From positions 1 to 60,725 of the IMG/VR virus record IMGVR_UViG_3300045119_000151: a DNA stretch of 60,725 nucleotides. One strand, given 5' to 3'. Below, piece by piece: positions 23,747 to 32,161 of this stretch. The notes below the pieces were generated by a model, which did no database searches, was not told the DNA's origin, and saw only the letters and a list, made by a program, of their open reading frames with translations. The stretch is from a virus. The position numbers were made by a program, and so were the translations under genes. Position 1 is the first letter of the stretch. Each line of letters begins with the position of its first letter.

Positions 23747-25281
23747 GATGTGATCCTGCCGTCGCCCTTCTCGATGTGCGCGATGCAATTGCCCATTTGA
23801 TAGTTGCCACCTGGCGTGTTGGACTCGAAGTAGAACGACATCAAACGCCGCGTTTCTTTGATTGGCACCGTCTGTTCGGCCGCATTGGTGGCCACATCGG
23901 GGAACGTAAATACCTCACCTTGGATAACAGGCGCGCGCGCATTCGACCGTCCATCGACGCGTACACTCATGTCGCCGACTTGCACGAAGTCAGGCTCAAT
24001 TCGTGCGCAGCGCAGCGAGTCGGTCGCGGCCGGTTGCGATGTAAGCAGCGAATTCTCATGCGTCTGAAAAAACGACTTGATCGGATCGGTTGTTGAGCCA
24101 TTCACGCTATCGACACCGGTTTCATGCTGCCACAGAGAATAGCCGGTGCCCGTGAGCACGAGGTCCGTCATGAACGGCTTGTCGTATACTTGCGCGAAGT
24201 AAGCGGCCGAGCGCCCCAGCGTTGGTAATGGGGTGTCGTACCATGTGCCGGTTGCGGGCTGCATCACAATCGCGTGATTACACTCGGTGGAGTCGCCCTT
24301 CGGAAAGCACCACCAGATTTCGCCGAACCGCGGCACTTTGAAGACGAAGACTTTCTGCCGATACGCCATGTTGACGTTATCGAAGAAAAAGTTCTTGTTC
24401 ATGTCGTTCGGTATTTCCTGAACGACGCCGTTGAACATCATCCAGCGGTCGATGGCGATCCAGTAGAAAATTCCGTCGTACTCGATCACGCTCTGAGAGG
24501 AGAGGATTGAGATTTGCGCCGAGAGCGTGTCGAACGCAAAGGGGATCGGATTAGGGCCACCATCAGCGGTCGCGGAACTTGTGAACGTCGCACGAATCAA
24601 AGAATCGAGCGACCAGAGCAGTCCAGACGGGCCAGAACCCGAGCCGCGTAGTGGCAATCCGCGAACGATCTTGGAGCCGGTGATAAACGCCGAATCGCCC
24701 GGCGCCGACAACGGATCATTGATCGGCGAGACATCCACGCGACCATCGTTGCCGAATGCGAGCAGGTAAGGATTGAGTGCGAGAATGCCACCGCTCACCG
24801 CATCCATCGCGGATACGGTAAGCACGCCACCGGCAGTAATGTCGCCCACAAAGATATTCGTCTCAGTCGTATTGTCGATGTGCGTGAGATTCTGTCCCGC
24901 ATGTGCAACCAACGACATCTTGCCGGAGGGGCCATCGTAGAAGTGTTCGAACTGCCAAAGGTTATCTGGGCTAGCGACGAAACCGGATGCTGGCGTGCGA
25001 TCTGTTTGCGATGAGAATGTGCCCACCGAATTTAATTCAATCTGATTGAGCAACGACTCCGATCCCAAATGAATAAACTGCATGCCGTTCGCAGTGAACA
25101 CATCCATGCCGTAAATCTTTTCGAGCAGCGATGAGGTGATGTTTCGATAGCCATACATCTTGCGCGGCAGTCCGCGTTGAAAGCGCACCCACTGACCATC
25201 CATGTAGTAGTCGCTATCGAACGTCGTGCCATCCCGCTTGATACCGGGGCGCGAACGGATTGGCGTAGGCTGGAGCGGCAT
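23743..25281 (-). CDS. gp10-like tail hub / DNA stabilisation protein
   Basis: 512 residues. All-beta pattern with repeated blade-like segments: YDGIFYWIAIDRWMMFNGVV, then NKNFFFDNVNMAYRQKVFVF and EIWWCFPKGDSTECNHAIVM. This resembles phage beta-propeller hub proteins such as P22 gp10 and T7-type gp12 nozzles that close the tail after packaging. The N-terminus (SRPGIKRDGTTFDSDYYMDG, QWVRFQRGLPRKMYGYRNIT) is family-typical. The upstream neighbours are a 96-aa protein and a fibre; downstream are the ejection proteins. Confidence 0.6.
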   Translation of the reverse strand: MPLQPTPIRSRPGIKRDGTTFDSDYYMDGQWVRFQRGLPRKMYGYRNITSSLLEKIYGMDVFTANGMQFIHLGSESLLNQIELNSVGTFSSQTDRTPASGFVASPDNLWQFEHFYDGPSGKMSLVAHAGQNLTHIDNTTETNIFVGDITAGGVLTVSAMDAVSGGILALNPYLLAFGNDGRVDVSPINDPLSAPGDSAFITGSKIVRGLPLRGSGSGPSGLLWSLDSLIRATFTSSATADGGPNPIPFAFDTLSAQISILSSQSVIEYDGIFYWIAIDRWMMFNGVVQEIPNDMNKNFFFDNVNMAYRQKVFVFKVPRFGEIWWCFPKGDSTECNHAIVMQPATGTWYDTPLPTLGRSAAYFAQVYDKPFMTDLVLTGTGYSLWQHETGVDSVNGSTTDPIKSFFQTHENSLLTSQPAATDSLRCARIEPDFVQVGDMSVRVDGRSNARAPVIQGEVFTFPDVATNAAEQTVPIKETRRLMSFYFESNTPGGNYQMGNCIAHIEKGDGRITS

Positions 25282-25571
25282 TACGCGAAAATCTCCAGAT
25301 ATTGAACAGTGACGGTAAAGTCAGTGCCGGATTTTTTCGTCGCCCATACTTCGCCTTCAATGGAAATCAAGTATTCAGACGGTCCAGACGCGATTGGGTA
25401 GCCAGTCGCCGCAGTCACAGTGTTATCTCCACCGATAAATACTGCACCACCTTGAATATCGGCAAGCCCGCGAATGCGAAGTTCAGTACGCCCCGCACGC
25501 GCAGGCACAATCAACGTCGCCGTGTTCTGCGCGCTGAATGAAGTCTGTCCGCTGGCGGTTTGAGTCGTCAC
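25281..25571 (-). CDS. Small virion protein, 96 aa
   Basis: All-beta protein with NTATLIVPARAGRTELRIRG and ISIEGEVWATKKSGTDFTVT, resembling the small phage proteins that often sit between fibre and hub genes. No cysteine, no signal peptide. Function unknown. Confidence 0.6.
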   Translation of the reverse strand: MTTQTASGQTSFSAQNTATLIVPARAGRTELRIRGLADIQGGAVFIGGDNTVTAATGYPIASGPSEYLISIEGEVWATKKSGTDFTVTVQYLEIFA

Positions 25572-25574
25572 TTC

Positions 25575-27431
25575 TTATGTTCCGGTTATGCAGAAATTGA
25601 AATCCATATCCGCCAAGCCGATCGTATTGACAAACGTCTGCACACTAATTGATGTGGGGCTCGTTGCGATAGCAGCCACCGTATTATCAAGACCAAGCGG
25701 AATTCCTTGCGGAGTGCATTGCGTAAACGGCTTGTTGGCAAAGCCAGCCGCAGTTACATCTATGGTATAAGAGCCAGTCCCGGCATGTGTAACGCTAGTG
25801 ACGCCGATGCTATTTGCTGCCAGCGCGTTTCCCTCAACCGCTCCCATTGCGGCTTTAAATCCAGTCAACGCCGTGACTACAAAGAACCCCTTCGTGCCGC
25901 CGCTATCGGTTCCGTAGTATTTGCTGTTACCGGGAGAGGCAGCATCGTTCACCAGCGACAATGTACGAGTAGCAGTAATATCGCCGCCACCTGTTAGCGA
26001 ATTTGCAGTACTGATCGAGACTGCGGTGTGATCGACATTGCGCGTACTCGCCGTATCAAGTGCCACGTCATTCGCATTGACGGTAATACCGGTGCCTTGG
26101 CCGACGTCAAGAGTACGCGTAGCGGAAATGTCACCACCGCCCGTCAACCCAGCACCAGCAGTGATCGTCACCGTTGCATGATCTGTGTTTCGCGTACTCG
26201 CCGTATCAAGCGCCACGTCATTCGCATTGACGGTAATACCGGTGCCTTGGCCGACGTCAAATGTGCGATCAGCACTTAAGTCGCCGCCGCCAGTCAATCC
26301 AGCACCAGCAGTGAGCACACGAGTATCTGAAACACCCCCCAGGTTCGCGAGCGCAGTTGGAGCTGTCGTTGCCCCAGTGCCGCCTTGCGCGATACTGACC
26401 GGCGTCACAATCAAGATGGTCTCAGCATTGACGACATTGGTGCCGTCGCAGTAGAGGATCGTACGCTGAGTCTGCGGTATGGAAATACCGGTTATCTGAG
26501 CAGCCGTTTTAACGGACAGAGTAAACGCACCCGTCGTCTCGTTGTCCACCCAGTATTGCTGCACTGTATTTGGCACGATGACATTGCGATCACCGGTCAG
26601 TACGCCAGTGAACTTGTAGGCAATACGGTTGAGTTGTGCGCCGCTAAGCGTGTAGTCGCCCGTCCCGGCCACATTGATTGAGATAAAGTCGAACACTGAG
26701 TTGACTTGCTGACCCAAGCCAACGGTATGCAAATTCGTTCCATCGGAATAGATGAACGCTGACTGGTTCGGGCTGAAGTTAATCGACGCGCCATCGTCAA
26801 TCGTTCCCGCCGCCGCAAGTAAATTCACCGTGCCGCTACCGGCGTTCTTCACGATGACAAACCAGTCCGTACCAACAACGGAAGGATCGGGAAGCGTCAA
26901 CGTGCCCACGCCACCAGTCCACTCGATGACCTTCGCACGATCACCATCGACGATGGTGTAATCCGTGCTCTTAGCCGATGGCAGCATCGCTTCATTGAGC
27001 GTCGTCGTGACCGCCTTAAGACCGGCACCAGCCAACGCCCCGGCGTTTGCACTCGATGTGCCCGCACCCATCTGAAAGAGCTGCCACGTGCCGCCTGCAG
27101 TCGAGTTATCTTCGAGATAGATAAACCACGACAGTCCCGATGCCACTGTCATCAGTGTCGAGCCAGTCGAACTCTTAACCGAGAACGTATTCGATCCGAC
27201 GTTGTTGAATACAACTGGATACCCAAGCGAGCCTTGCGTCGCATCCGGGAAGATCACCGATAGACCACCAGCAGACGCCGTGACTTCGATGATCGCTGCA
27301 ACGACGTTCGTAGAGGTCGCTTGTTCAATCGGCCACTGCAACTGCACATCCGCAGTCATGGCGAGTTGAAGCAGAGATACTTGCGAAGGCAGGATCACAT
27401 TGCCGCCGAACACGTTAGTAAAAGTAGGCAT
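25575..27431 (-). CDS. Tail fibre or spike protein with internal 50-aa repeats
   Basis: 618 residues, almost all beta, rich in Thr, Ser, Gly and Asn. Residues about 375-500 contain a 50-residue repeat (AGAGLTGGGDLSADRTFDVG QGTGITV core) present twice in full and once in part. Tandem beta-repeats like this occur in trimeric phage fibres. The C-terminus (VTAAGFANKPFTQCTPQGIP to the end) probably forms the receptor-facing part. Likely attached to the tail; receptor unknown. Confidence 0.75.
   Translation of the reverse strand: MPTFTNVFGGNVILPSQVSLLQLAMTADVQLQWPIEQATSTNVVAAIIEVTASAGGLSVIFPDATQGSLGYPVVFNNVGSNTFSVKSSTGSTLMTVASGLSWFIYLEDNSTAGGTWQLFQMGAGTSSANAGALAGAGLKAVTTTLNEAMLPSAKSTDYTIVDGDRAKVIEWTGGVGTLTLPDPSVVGTDWFVIVKNAGSGTVNLLAAAGTIDDGASINFSPNQSAFIYSDGTNLHTVGLGQQVNSVFDFISINVAGTGDYTLSGAQLNRIAYKFTGVLTGDRNVIVPNTVQQYWVDNETTGAFTLSVKTAAQITGISIPQTQRTILYCDGTNVVNAETILIVTPVSIAQGGTGATTAPTALANLGGVSDTRVLTAGAGLTGGGDLSADRTFDVGQGTGITVNANDVALDTASTRNTDHATVTITAGAGLTGGGDISATRTLDVGQGTGITVNANDVALDTASTRNVDHTAVSISTANSLTGGGDITATRTLSLVNDAASPGNSKYYGTDSGGTKGFFVVTALTGFKAAMGAVEGNALAANSIGVTSVTHAGTGSYTIDVTAAGFANKPFTQCTPQGIPLGLDNTVAAIATSPTSISVQTFVNTIGLADMDFNFCITGT
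26041..26260 (-). repeat. Direct repeat within the fibre gene, 150-bp period
   Basis: Bases 26041-26110 and 26191-26260 are the same over about 70 bases with one or two differences. They encode the tandem 50-residue fibre repeat, so the duplication is at both DNA and protein level. Confidence 0.85.
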
Positions 27432-27434
27432 AGA

Positions 27435-28082
27435 TCAATCCTTCTCTCTCGATGTGTTGCGGTCGGCAATGCGGCGCAAGTCTTGTGCGTCAAGGCTCGC
27501 TTTCGACGTCTCGTAGGCTTCTCTCCATACAGCGATGCGCGAGTCATTCTTCAGGAATGGCTCACACTCAAGCAGTGATCGGTAGAGCAGCGTCGTCGAT
27601 GCCAAGTCCGTCAGCCAGTTCGTTTGATTCACATTGTCCAGGAACGGCGGTTGCTGATAAATATTCAGTTCCCACGGATAAGTAGTCACAGGAGTCGGCA
27701 CGATCAGCCAGTGATAAAAGTCGTAATCCGCATAGAACTTCGGGATACCGGTCGCCGTTGCATCGGGCCAATACTGCCGGCAGTACTCATACGAGCGTGG
27801 ATAGAGTTGCACGCGTTTATTGTTCGATGTGCCGACACCGAAGTTCATGCTCACGGTACTGCGCCAACGGTTCGGCTTTAAGTATGTCGGCGTGTTGATC
27901 ACGAGCGACGAATTCAGATTCTCGATGAAGCCGAGTATCTTCATGTCCTGTGCAATCTCGCGCTCTGCGTTATTGATGAGGCGCGGCAACTGGTCGTATA
28001 CCGTCGTGTCCTCCACGAAGCCGCGCTCAAGGTAACGCCGCAAGTCTTCTTGCAGAGAATTGAATGTCATCGCCGTAGACAT
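27435..28082 (-). CDS. Head-tail adaptor-like protein
   Basis: 215 residues. Helical N-terminus LQEDLRRYLERGFVEDTTVYDQLPRLINNAEREIAQDMK, followed by RSYEYCRQYWPDATATGIPK and WELNIYQQPPFLDNVNQTNW with YRSLLECEPFLKNDSRIAVW. This matches the phage adaptor family I know as SU10-type or gp4-like, which joins portal to tail. Placed between the 73-aa gene and the fibre. Confidence 0.65.
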   Translation of the reverse strand: MSTAMTFNSLQEDLRRYLERGFVEDTTVYDQLPRLINNAEREIAQDMKILGFIENLNSSLVINTPTYLKPNRWRSTVSMNFGVGTSNNKRVQLYPRSYEYCRQYWPDATATGIPKFYADYDFYHWLIVPTPVTTYPWELNIYQQPPFLDNVNQTNWLTDLASTTLLYRSLLECEPFLKNDSRIAVWREAYETSKASLDAQDLRRIADRNTSREKD

Positions 28083-28086
28083 TTAC

Positions 28087-28308
28087 TTAGCCGTCCGTTG
28101 TTTTCGCAGCTGCCGCCGCGATAGCATCGTTAAGTCCCTTGATCGCCGCATCATCGGCAGACAGAAGCGGCGACCACTCATCCGGCGTCAACGTCTCTCG
28201 ACCTTCAGATTGCGCCTTCGCAACGACAGCAGAAATTTCCTGCGCCTTCGCATACAGTGCGGTTGCGAGATTGATGGCCTCTAACACCGTGGTAATGGTT
28301 GCACTCAT
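28087..28308 (-). CDS. Small helical protein, 73 aa
   Basis: Ala-rich helical sequence (EAINLATALYAKAQEISAVV, PLLSADDAAIKGLNDAIAAA). Not recognised. Lies between the lipoprotein and adaptor genes; overlaps the lipoprotein stop. Confidence 0.55.
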   Translation of the reverse strand: MSATITTVLEAINLATALYAKAQEISAVVAKAQSEGRETLTPDEWSPLLSADDAAIKGLNDAIAAAAAKTTDG

Positions 28309-28655
28309 TTGGCACTCCTAGAATTCAGATACGTTTGCAGTTGAGTTAAAATGTTCGTCGCCAATTGCAACTTCGCCGTGGCGGTTGAGTAGTCACCCGT
28401 ACCGGATGCCGCGCGTGCCGCATCAAGCAATGTTCTCGCTTGCTGAGCTAAGTCGGATACTTGCTGAGCATCCGAGACCGACAACGAGCCAGACTTAAGC
28501 GCTTGCGTCGCCGACGTCACGACAGCAGTATGCACGCCGTAGGCATAGGCGAGCGATTGATCGACGCTCTTTGCTGACGTAAGACCCAGCGATGAGCACC
28601 CAGCCAAGATAGCGATCAACGCTACCGAGAAAAACAATGTGAACTTCTGTTTCAT
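28305..28655 (-). CDS. Lipoprotein (possible lysis/outer-membrane component)
   Basis: 116 residues. Signal peptide MKQKFTLFFSVALIAILAGC ends in a clear lipobox LAGC with Cys 20, so it should be lipidated. The mature part is helical and Ala/Ser-rich. The position beside a holin-like protein and an endolysin makes an outer-membrane role in lysis plausible; it is longer than a typical Rz1-type o-spanin, so this stays inference. Confidence 0.75.
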   Translation of the reverse strand: MKQKFTLFFSVALIAILAGCSSLGLTSAKSVDQSLAYAYGVHTAVVTSATQALKSGSLSVSDAQQVSDLAQQARTLLDAARAASGTGDYSTATAKLQLATNILTQLQTYLNSRSAK

Positions 28656-28664
28656 AGAGACCTC

Positions 28665-28883
28665 TTAGATTCGACCCGCTGAATGCAAATACCCCAAAAG
28701 CAATGCTGCGCCAGCGGAAATGCTTGCTTCATCGCCAGCGGCAAAGTCTACGCCGAAGGCGTGACACACTCGTATGGTGATAACAGCGACGACACCGCCA
28801 ACCGCAGTCCATACCGTATTGGGTGATGGCACCCAGCCTGGCTTGGGATCTGATCCAGAGCCAGTTTGATTTTCATCTGTCAT
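28665..28883 (-). CDS. Holin-like membrane protein
   Basis: 72 residues. After a soluble, Pro/Gly-rich N-terminus there are two hydrophobic stretches, TVWTAVGGVVAVITIRVCHAFG (about 24-45) and SISAGAALLLGYLHS (about 54-68). Small size, two-helix shape and position next to the endolysin fit a holin, but no family is recognised. Confidence 0.6.
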   Translation of the reverse strand: MTDENQTGSGSDPKPGWVPSPNTVWTAVGGVVAVITIRVCHAFGVDFAAGDEASISAGAALLLGYLHSAGRI

Positions 28884-28897
28884 GATTCAATTCCTCT

Positions 28898-29314
28898 CTA
28901 AGTAACTACATTCACCAATGATCGCCAGTTAGGCATCTGCAGGTGACAGCCTTCGATAAACGGCGAGTCAGGCGCACCGAACCACTCAAGGCCAGCGGAC
29001 TGCCCTAACTCTCCCACCTTAGACCAAATCGGCCCAGGATTTTTCACATCGAACGTCCATAGCGGCTTACCGTGCACCATCGGCACGACGTCAAGCGCCA
29101 TGCCGTAATTGTGAGCCGATGATCCGGGCTTCGCGTTCGTCACAATGTGTCCTGGCGCTGTTCTGCCTTGTGCATACAGTTCCGTTTGCTCAGCAAGACT
29201 GCGAAGCGTGCACGTGATGAGTACGTCGAGTCCGGCTGCTTTGCAACGATCTAGAAACGTCTGAGCCAACGGGCGTACGCGCGCATCGAGATCGTCTATA
29301 GAACGACTGCTCAT
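28898..29314 (-). CDS. M15 D-Ala-D-Ala/L-Ala-D-Glu peptidase endolysin
   Basis: 138 residues, full length for the family. Zinc ligands: His 68 and Asp 75 in SAHNYGMALDVV, and His 124 in EGCHLQMP. The family (VanY-like, T5 endolysin type) cuts peptide cross-links in peptidoglycan. No signal peptide, so export needs the holin. It sits in the lysis cluster with the holin-like, lipoprotein and spanin-like genes. Confidence 0.93.
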   Translation of the reverse strand: MSSRSIDDLDARVRPLAQTFLDRCKAAGLDVLITCTLRSLAEQTELYAQGRTAPGHIVTNAKPGSSAHNYGMALDVVPMVHGKPLWTFDVKNPGPIWSKVGELGQSAGLEWFGAPDSPFIEGCHLQMPNWRSLVNVVT

Positions 29315-29409
29315 TTAAACCAACTTACTAGCCAGTCTTTGAGTCGCTGCCATCGGCTTTTCTTTGGTGCTGCCGCCCTCACCACTACATCATCGTCATC
29401 TCTTGGCAT
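29311..29409 (-). CDS. Small basic peptide, 32 aa
   Basis: MPRDDDDVVVRAAAPKKSRW and then an amphipathic basic helix (QRLKDWLVSWFK). Its stop overlaps the endolysin ATG, so it may be coupled to endolysin translation. Could be a membrane-active peptide; not recognised. Confidence 0.45.
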   Translation of the reverse strand: MPRDDDDVVVRAAAPKKSRWQRLKDWLVSWFK

Positions 29410-29743
29410 GATAGGACTCCTCTAGTTTTTCAAGAATCACCGCTTTGTTTGTCGCCTCATCAACATGATTCTGAAGCACTCGCACATGAGCATCCACGTC
29501 GGCTTGCTGCCTTGTCGCAATGTAAACCGAGAACAACGATGTTGCCGCACAGATACCACACAAGGCCGCACACAAGGCAATCGCCGATACACTCTTACCC
29601 AAATCAATCTTGATCGTATTCGCACTACCGCCTTTCTCGGCGCGAGTGGAATCGCCGCTAACCGATTCAGACGAACTAAACGGCGGACGCATGGGCAACG
29701 GGCGCCCTTCATCATACGTTCCGGTTTCAGTGGATTGCGTCAC
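29396..29743 (-). CDS. Single-span membrane protein with coiled coil, 115 aa
   Basis: Soluble N-terminal half, membrane helix AIALCAALCGICAATSLFSV (about 53-72), then a predicted coiled coil (RVLQNHVDEATNKAVILEKL). This N-in shape with periplasmic coiled coil resembles inner-membrane spanins, though the TM is central, not N-terminal. Inference from layout only. Confidence 0.55.
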   Translation of the reverse strand: MTQSTETGTYDEGRPLPMRPPFSSSESVSGDSTRAEKGGSANTIKIDLGKSVSAIALCAALCGICAATSLFSVYIATRQQADVDAHVRVLQNHVDEATNKAVILEKLEESYHAKR

Positions 29744-30105
29744 GGATGCTTACCCAGAGACATGACCCAAATCACGGCACCACCGATTGCAGCGATGACG
29801 ACCACGAGACCGCCGATGAACCTGATAAAGTTATTCGCACCTTCGAGTTGCTTCTTGACGCCAGCGCCGTCACTAGCCACGCCGGAGATCACCACATACT
29901 GACCTTCGATGCGCGCGAATCGCTCGCGGTCAAGCTGGTCATGCGCATCCTGCCAAGACTCCGAGAATCGCTGCGACGTTTCGATTCTCGCCACGCTCTC
30001 GGACATCTTGATACGCCACTGCACATCGTCATGGACGCTCTCTAGCATCTCCTTGGCGATGCGCTTCGCTTCAATCTCAAGTGCAGGTGGACGTGTGTTA
30101 TCCAT
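29740..30105 (-). CDS. C-terminally anchored membrane protein, 121 aa
   Basis: The helical N-terminal part (EIEAKRIAKEMLESVHDDVQ) ends in a membrane helix IRFIGGLVVVIAAIGGAVIWV followed by a short tail. Start at 30105; the upstream protein reads in another frame. Lysis-cluster position. A role as a second holin, antiholin or spanin is possible but unproven. Confidence 0.55.
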   Translation of the reverse strand: MDNTRPPALEIEAKRIAKEMLESVHDDVQWRIKMSESVARIETSQRFSESWQDAHDQLDRERFARIEGQYVVISGVASDGAGVKKQLEGANNFIRFIGGLVVVIAAIGGAVIWVMSLGKHP

Positions 30106-30106
30106 G

Positions 30107-31540
30107 TTAGGTGCGAGAGTATTGGTAGATAAGGTGATCGACGTTATTGGTGACGTAGACAAATCGGCCGTTTGGCGTAATTCCGATACCGAACTTTCCG
30201 CTACCAGATCCCACATCTGGAGGCACTAACGGAGTCAATGCACCAGCAGAGGTGTTAATTGAGTACTGCAGCAGCGGCTCAGCGGCGAAGTACACGTGGT
30301 TACTATCTGGACTTACAATCAATTCGTTAATGCCGACCGACCCTGGGGTCACTGTGGCAGGAGACAACACTGCTAACAATCCTGACGTGATTGAGTACTG
30401 CGTAATCGATGGCGAAGAACTGTTAACCACATAGAAGTACAGCCCATCAGGACTAATGCCCATCGAAACCGCACTATTGCCGGTAGTCGCAACCGTTGCA
30501 GGCGATAACGGCGACAGCAATCCAGACGCAATAGAGAATTGCCGTATCTGATTCGAGTTGCCTTCCGATACATAGGCGTACAAGCCGCTCGGATGCACGA
30601 TGATTTCTTGTGCGTTGATTCCCGCAGTGACAGTCGCAGGCGATAACGGAGTCAATGTGCCGCCACCGCCAATTGCAAATTGAAAGACGGTGCTTGATCC
30701 AGAGGAATACAGATAGTTGCCGCTCGGATGCATCGCAAGTCCCGTCACGCCAGAGACAGCAGAAACCGTTGCGGGAGATAGAGGGGTCAGCGTACCACCG
30801 ACCCCAACCGAGAATTGCGAGATCGTATTGCCAGCGCGGTTTGCCACGTAAGCAAAGTTGCCGTTCGGCGTCACCACAACATATCCAGGAATCGATCCCA
30901 CGGCGACCGTTGCCGGCGAGAGCGGAGTCAGTTGGCCAGTGACGTCAATAGAGAACTGATTCACGCTGGCCGCGCTGAAATTCGTGGAGTAGAGGAAATT
31001 CCCCGTTGGATGCACAGCGACAGGACCGTAACTCGCTACACTTACCGTAGGAGGTGACAGCGGAACTAGCGGGCCTAAAAAGATGTAGGCGGACGTCACA
31101 GTCGGAGCAATCCCAGTGAGAGCCATGCCACCTACTGATGGTGCTCTCGATATCGCCACGTTTCTGATAGGCGCGCTACCAGCAAGCGCGAGAACCCCAG
31201 CACCCGGAACTCTCGCAGACGGTGCAGATATCGTTGGACTAGACCCGGTGATCGATAGCACTCCAGTATCTGGAGTAATCATTCCTGTGGTGATGAAGAC
31301 TGTCGGCGAAACGCCAGCACTCAGAGGCGCGTCAGGACGCACGAACGGCAAAATAATCCGGTCATCCTGCAATGCAGGCAATCGGTACGGATCGAAGTCG
31401 TCTGAACAATGCTTGTGCACGCGCAAGCCGGGGATATTGCCGTCGGGGACTAAGTCTTCGAGCGGCGCTTTGAAGTGGCACCGGTCGCAGGTTCCAACTG
31501 CAATGACTGCCCTGCCTAAAGTATTAAGAAACTTTGGCAT
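30107..31540 (-). CDS. YVTN-type beta-propeller virion protein
   Basis: 477 residues. N-terminus has a zinc-like CDRCHF-type segment (GTCDRCHFKAPLEDLVPDG) and short P..G.L.L.G.AP repeats (about 85-155) like those of the downstream 553-aa protein. From about 160 on it has seven 6-bladed or 7-bladed propeller repeats, each with VHPxGxxxY then S..T..QFSI and LTPLSPATV. This YVTN/lactonase-like propeller resembles surface and cell-wall binding proteins. Probably displayed on the tail or capsid as an adhesin; inference. Confidence 0.75.
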   Translation of the reverse strand: MPKFLNTLGRAVIAVGTCDRCHFKAPLEDLVPDGNIPGLRVHKHCSDDFDPYRLPALQDDRIILPFVRPDAPLSAGVSPTVFITTGMITPDTGVLSITGSSPTISAPSARVPGAGVLALAGSAPIRNVAISRAPSVGGMALTGIAPTVTSAYIFLGPLVPLSPPTVSVASYGPVAVHPTGNFLYSTNFSAASVNQFSIDVTGQLTPLSPATVAVGSIPGYVVVTPNGNFAYVANRAGNTISQFSVGVGGTLTPLSPATVSAVSGVTGLAMHPSGNYLYSSGSSTVFQFAIGGGGTLTPLSPATVTAGINAQEIIVHPSGLYAYVSEGNSNQIRQFSIASGLLSPLSPATVATTGNSAVSMGISPDGLYFYVVNSSSPSITQYSITSGLLAVLSPATVTPGSVGINELIVSPDSNHVYFAAEPLLQYSINTSAGALTPLVPPDVGSGSGKFGIGITPNGRFVYVTNNVDHLIYQYSRT

Positions 31541-32159
31541 TGCGCATCTCTTTATTCGCTCTACGTGCTGAAATAGACAGCGCGTTAGCGCGGCGTCTGT
31601 TTTCCCTTACAGTAACGGCATATTCTGGATTCTTCATCCTTTCCTTGAAAGTAGACACTGCATTAGCGTTTCGCTTCGCAGCATCTTCGCTGCTAACCGT
31701 ATCCCAATTCTTCCTTGAGGCACGCGAGCGAGATGCCCGATATTCTTGATCGAACTCGCTGTCAGACTCGCGCTTAAGTTTGTTATTTTTCTCTCTAAGA
31801 TACTGGGCAACTGATCCCCTATACTCGTCTGGTATAGCAGCCAAAATCTCTCTGGTTGGCGCTCCAGCAAAAGCGCCAACATTGTATCCGTTAGGGAATC
31901 GCGACCCTTTACTTTCTATGTGAAATCGCTCTCTTTCTTCAAGGGAAGGCTTGAGGCATTGCTCAAGTATCTCAAAGGAAAAATTTACCCACCCATGCTC
32001 ACGGATCGCTCTTTGAACAGGTGCTTCCTTCCCTCTCTTGGCGTCATGCTTGTGGCTATTTTTTCTACCCCGAATATCAACGCTCTGACCAACATATTGC
32101 CTACCATCCACCAGATTGGTGATGCAGTATATTCCGCAAAGTTTGTATTTGTAAGGCAT
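31524..32159 (-). CDS. GIY-YIG endonuclease (possible homing)
   Basis: 211 residues. The nuclease core CGIYCITNLVDGRQYVGQSV (GIY...YVG) is followed by Arg and the helix with RKNSHKHDAKRGK, plus FSFEILEQC and EERERFHIESKG. A basic DNA-binding tail (KRESDSEFDQEYRASRSRAS, NAVSTFKERMKNPEYAVTVR) follows. It stands alone between two virion genes and reaches 17 bases into the start of the propeller gene. This is the pattern of a free-standing homing endonuclease. Confidence 0.9.
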   Translation of the reverse strand: MPYKYKLCGIYCITNLVDGRQYVGQSVDIRGRKNSHKHDAKRGKEAPVQRAIREHGWVNFSFEILEQCLKPSLEERERFHIESKGSRFPNGYNVGAFAGAPTREILAAIPDEYRGSVAQYLREKNNKLKRESDSEFDQEYRASRSRASRKNWDTVSSEDAAKRNANAVSTFKERMKNPEYAVTVRENRRRANALSISARRANKEMRNAKVS

Positions 32160-32161
32160 CG

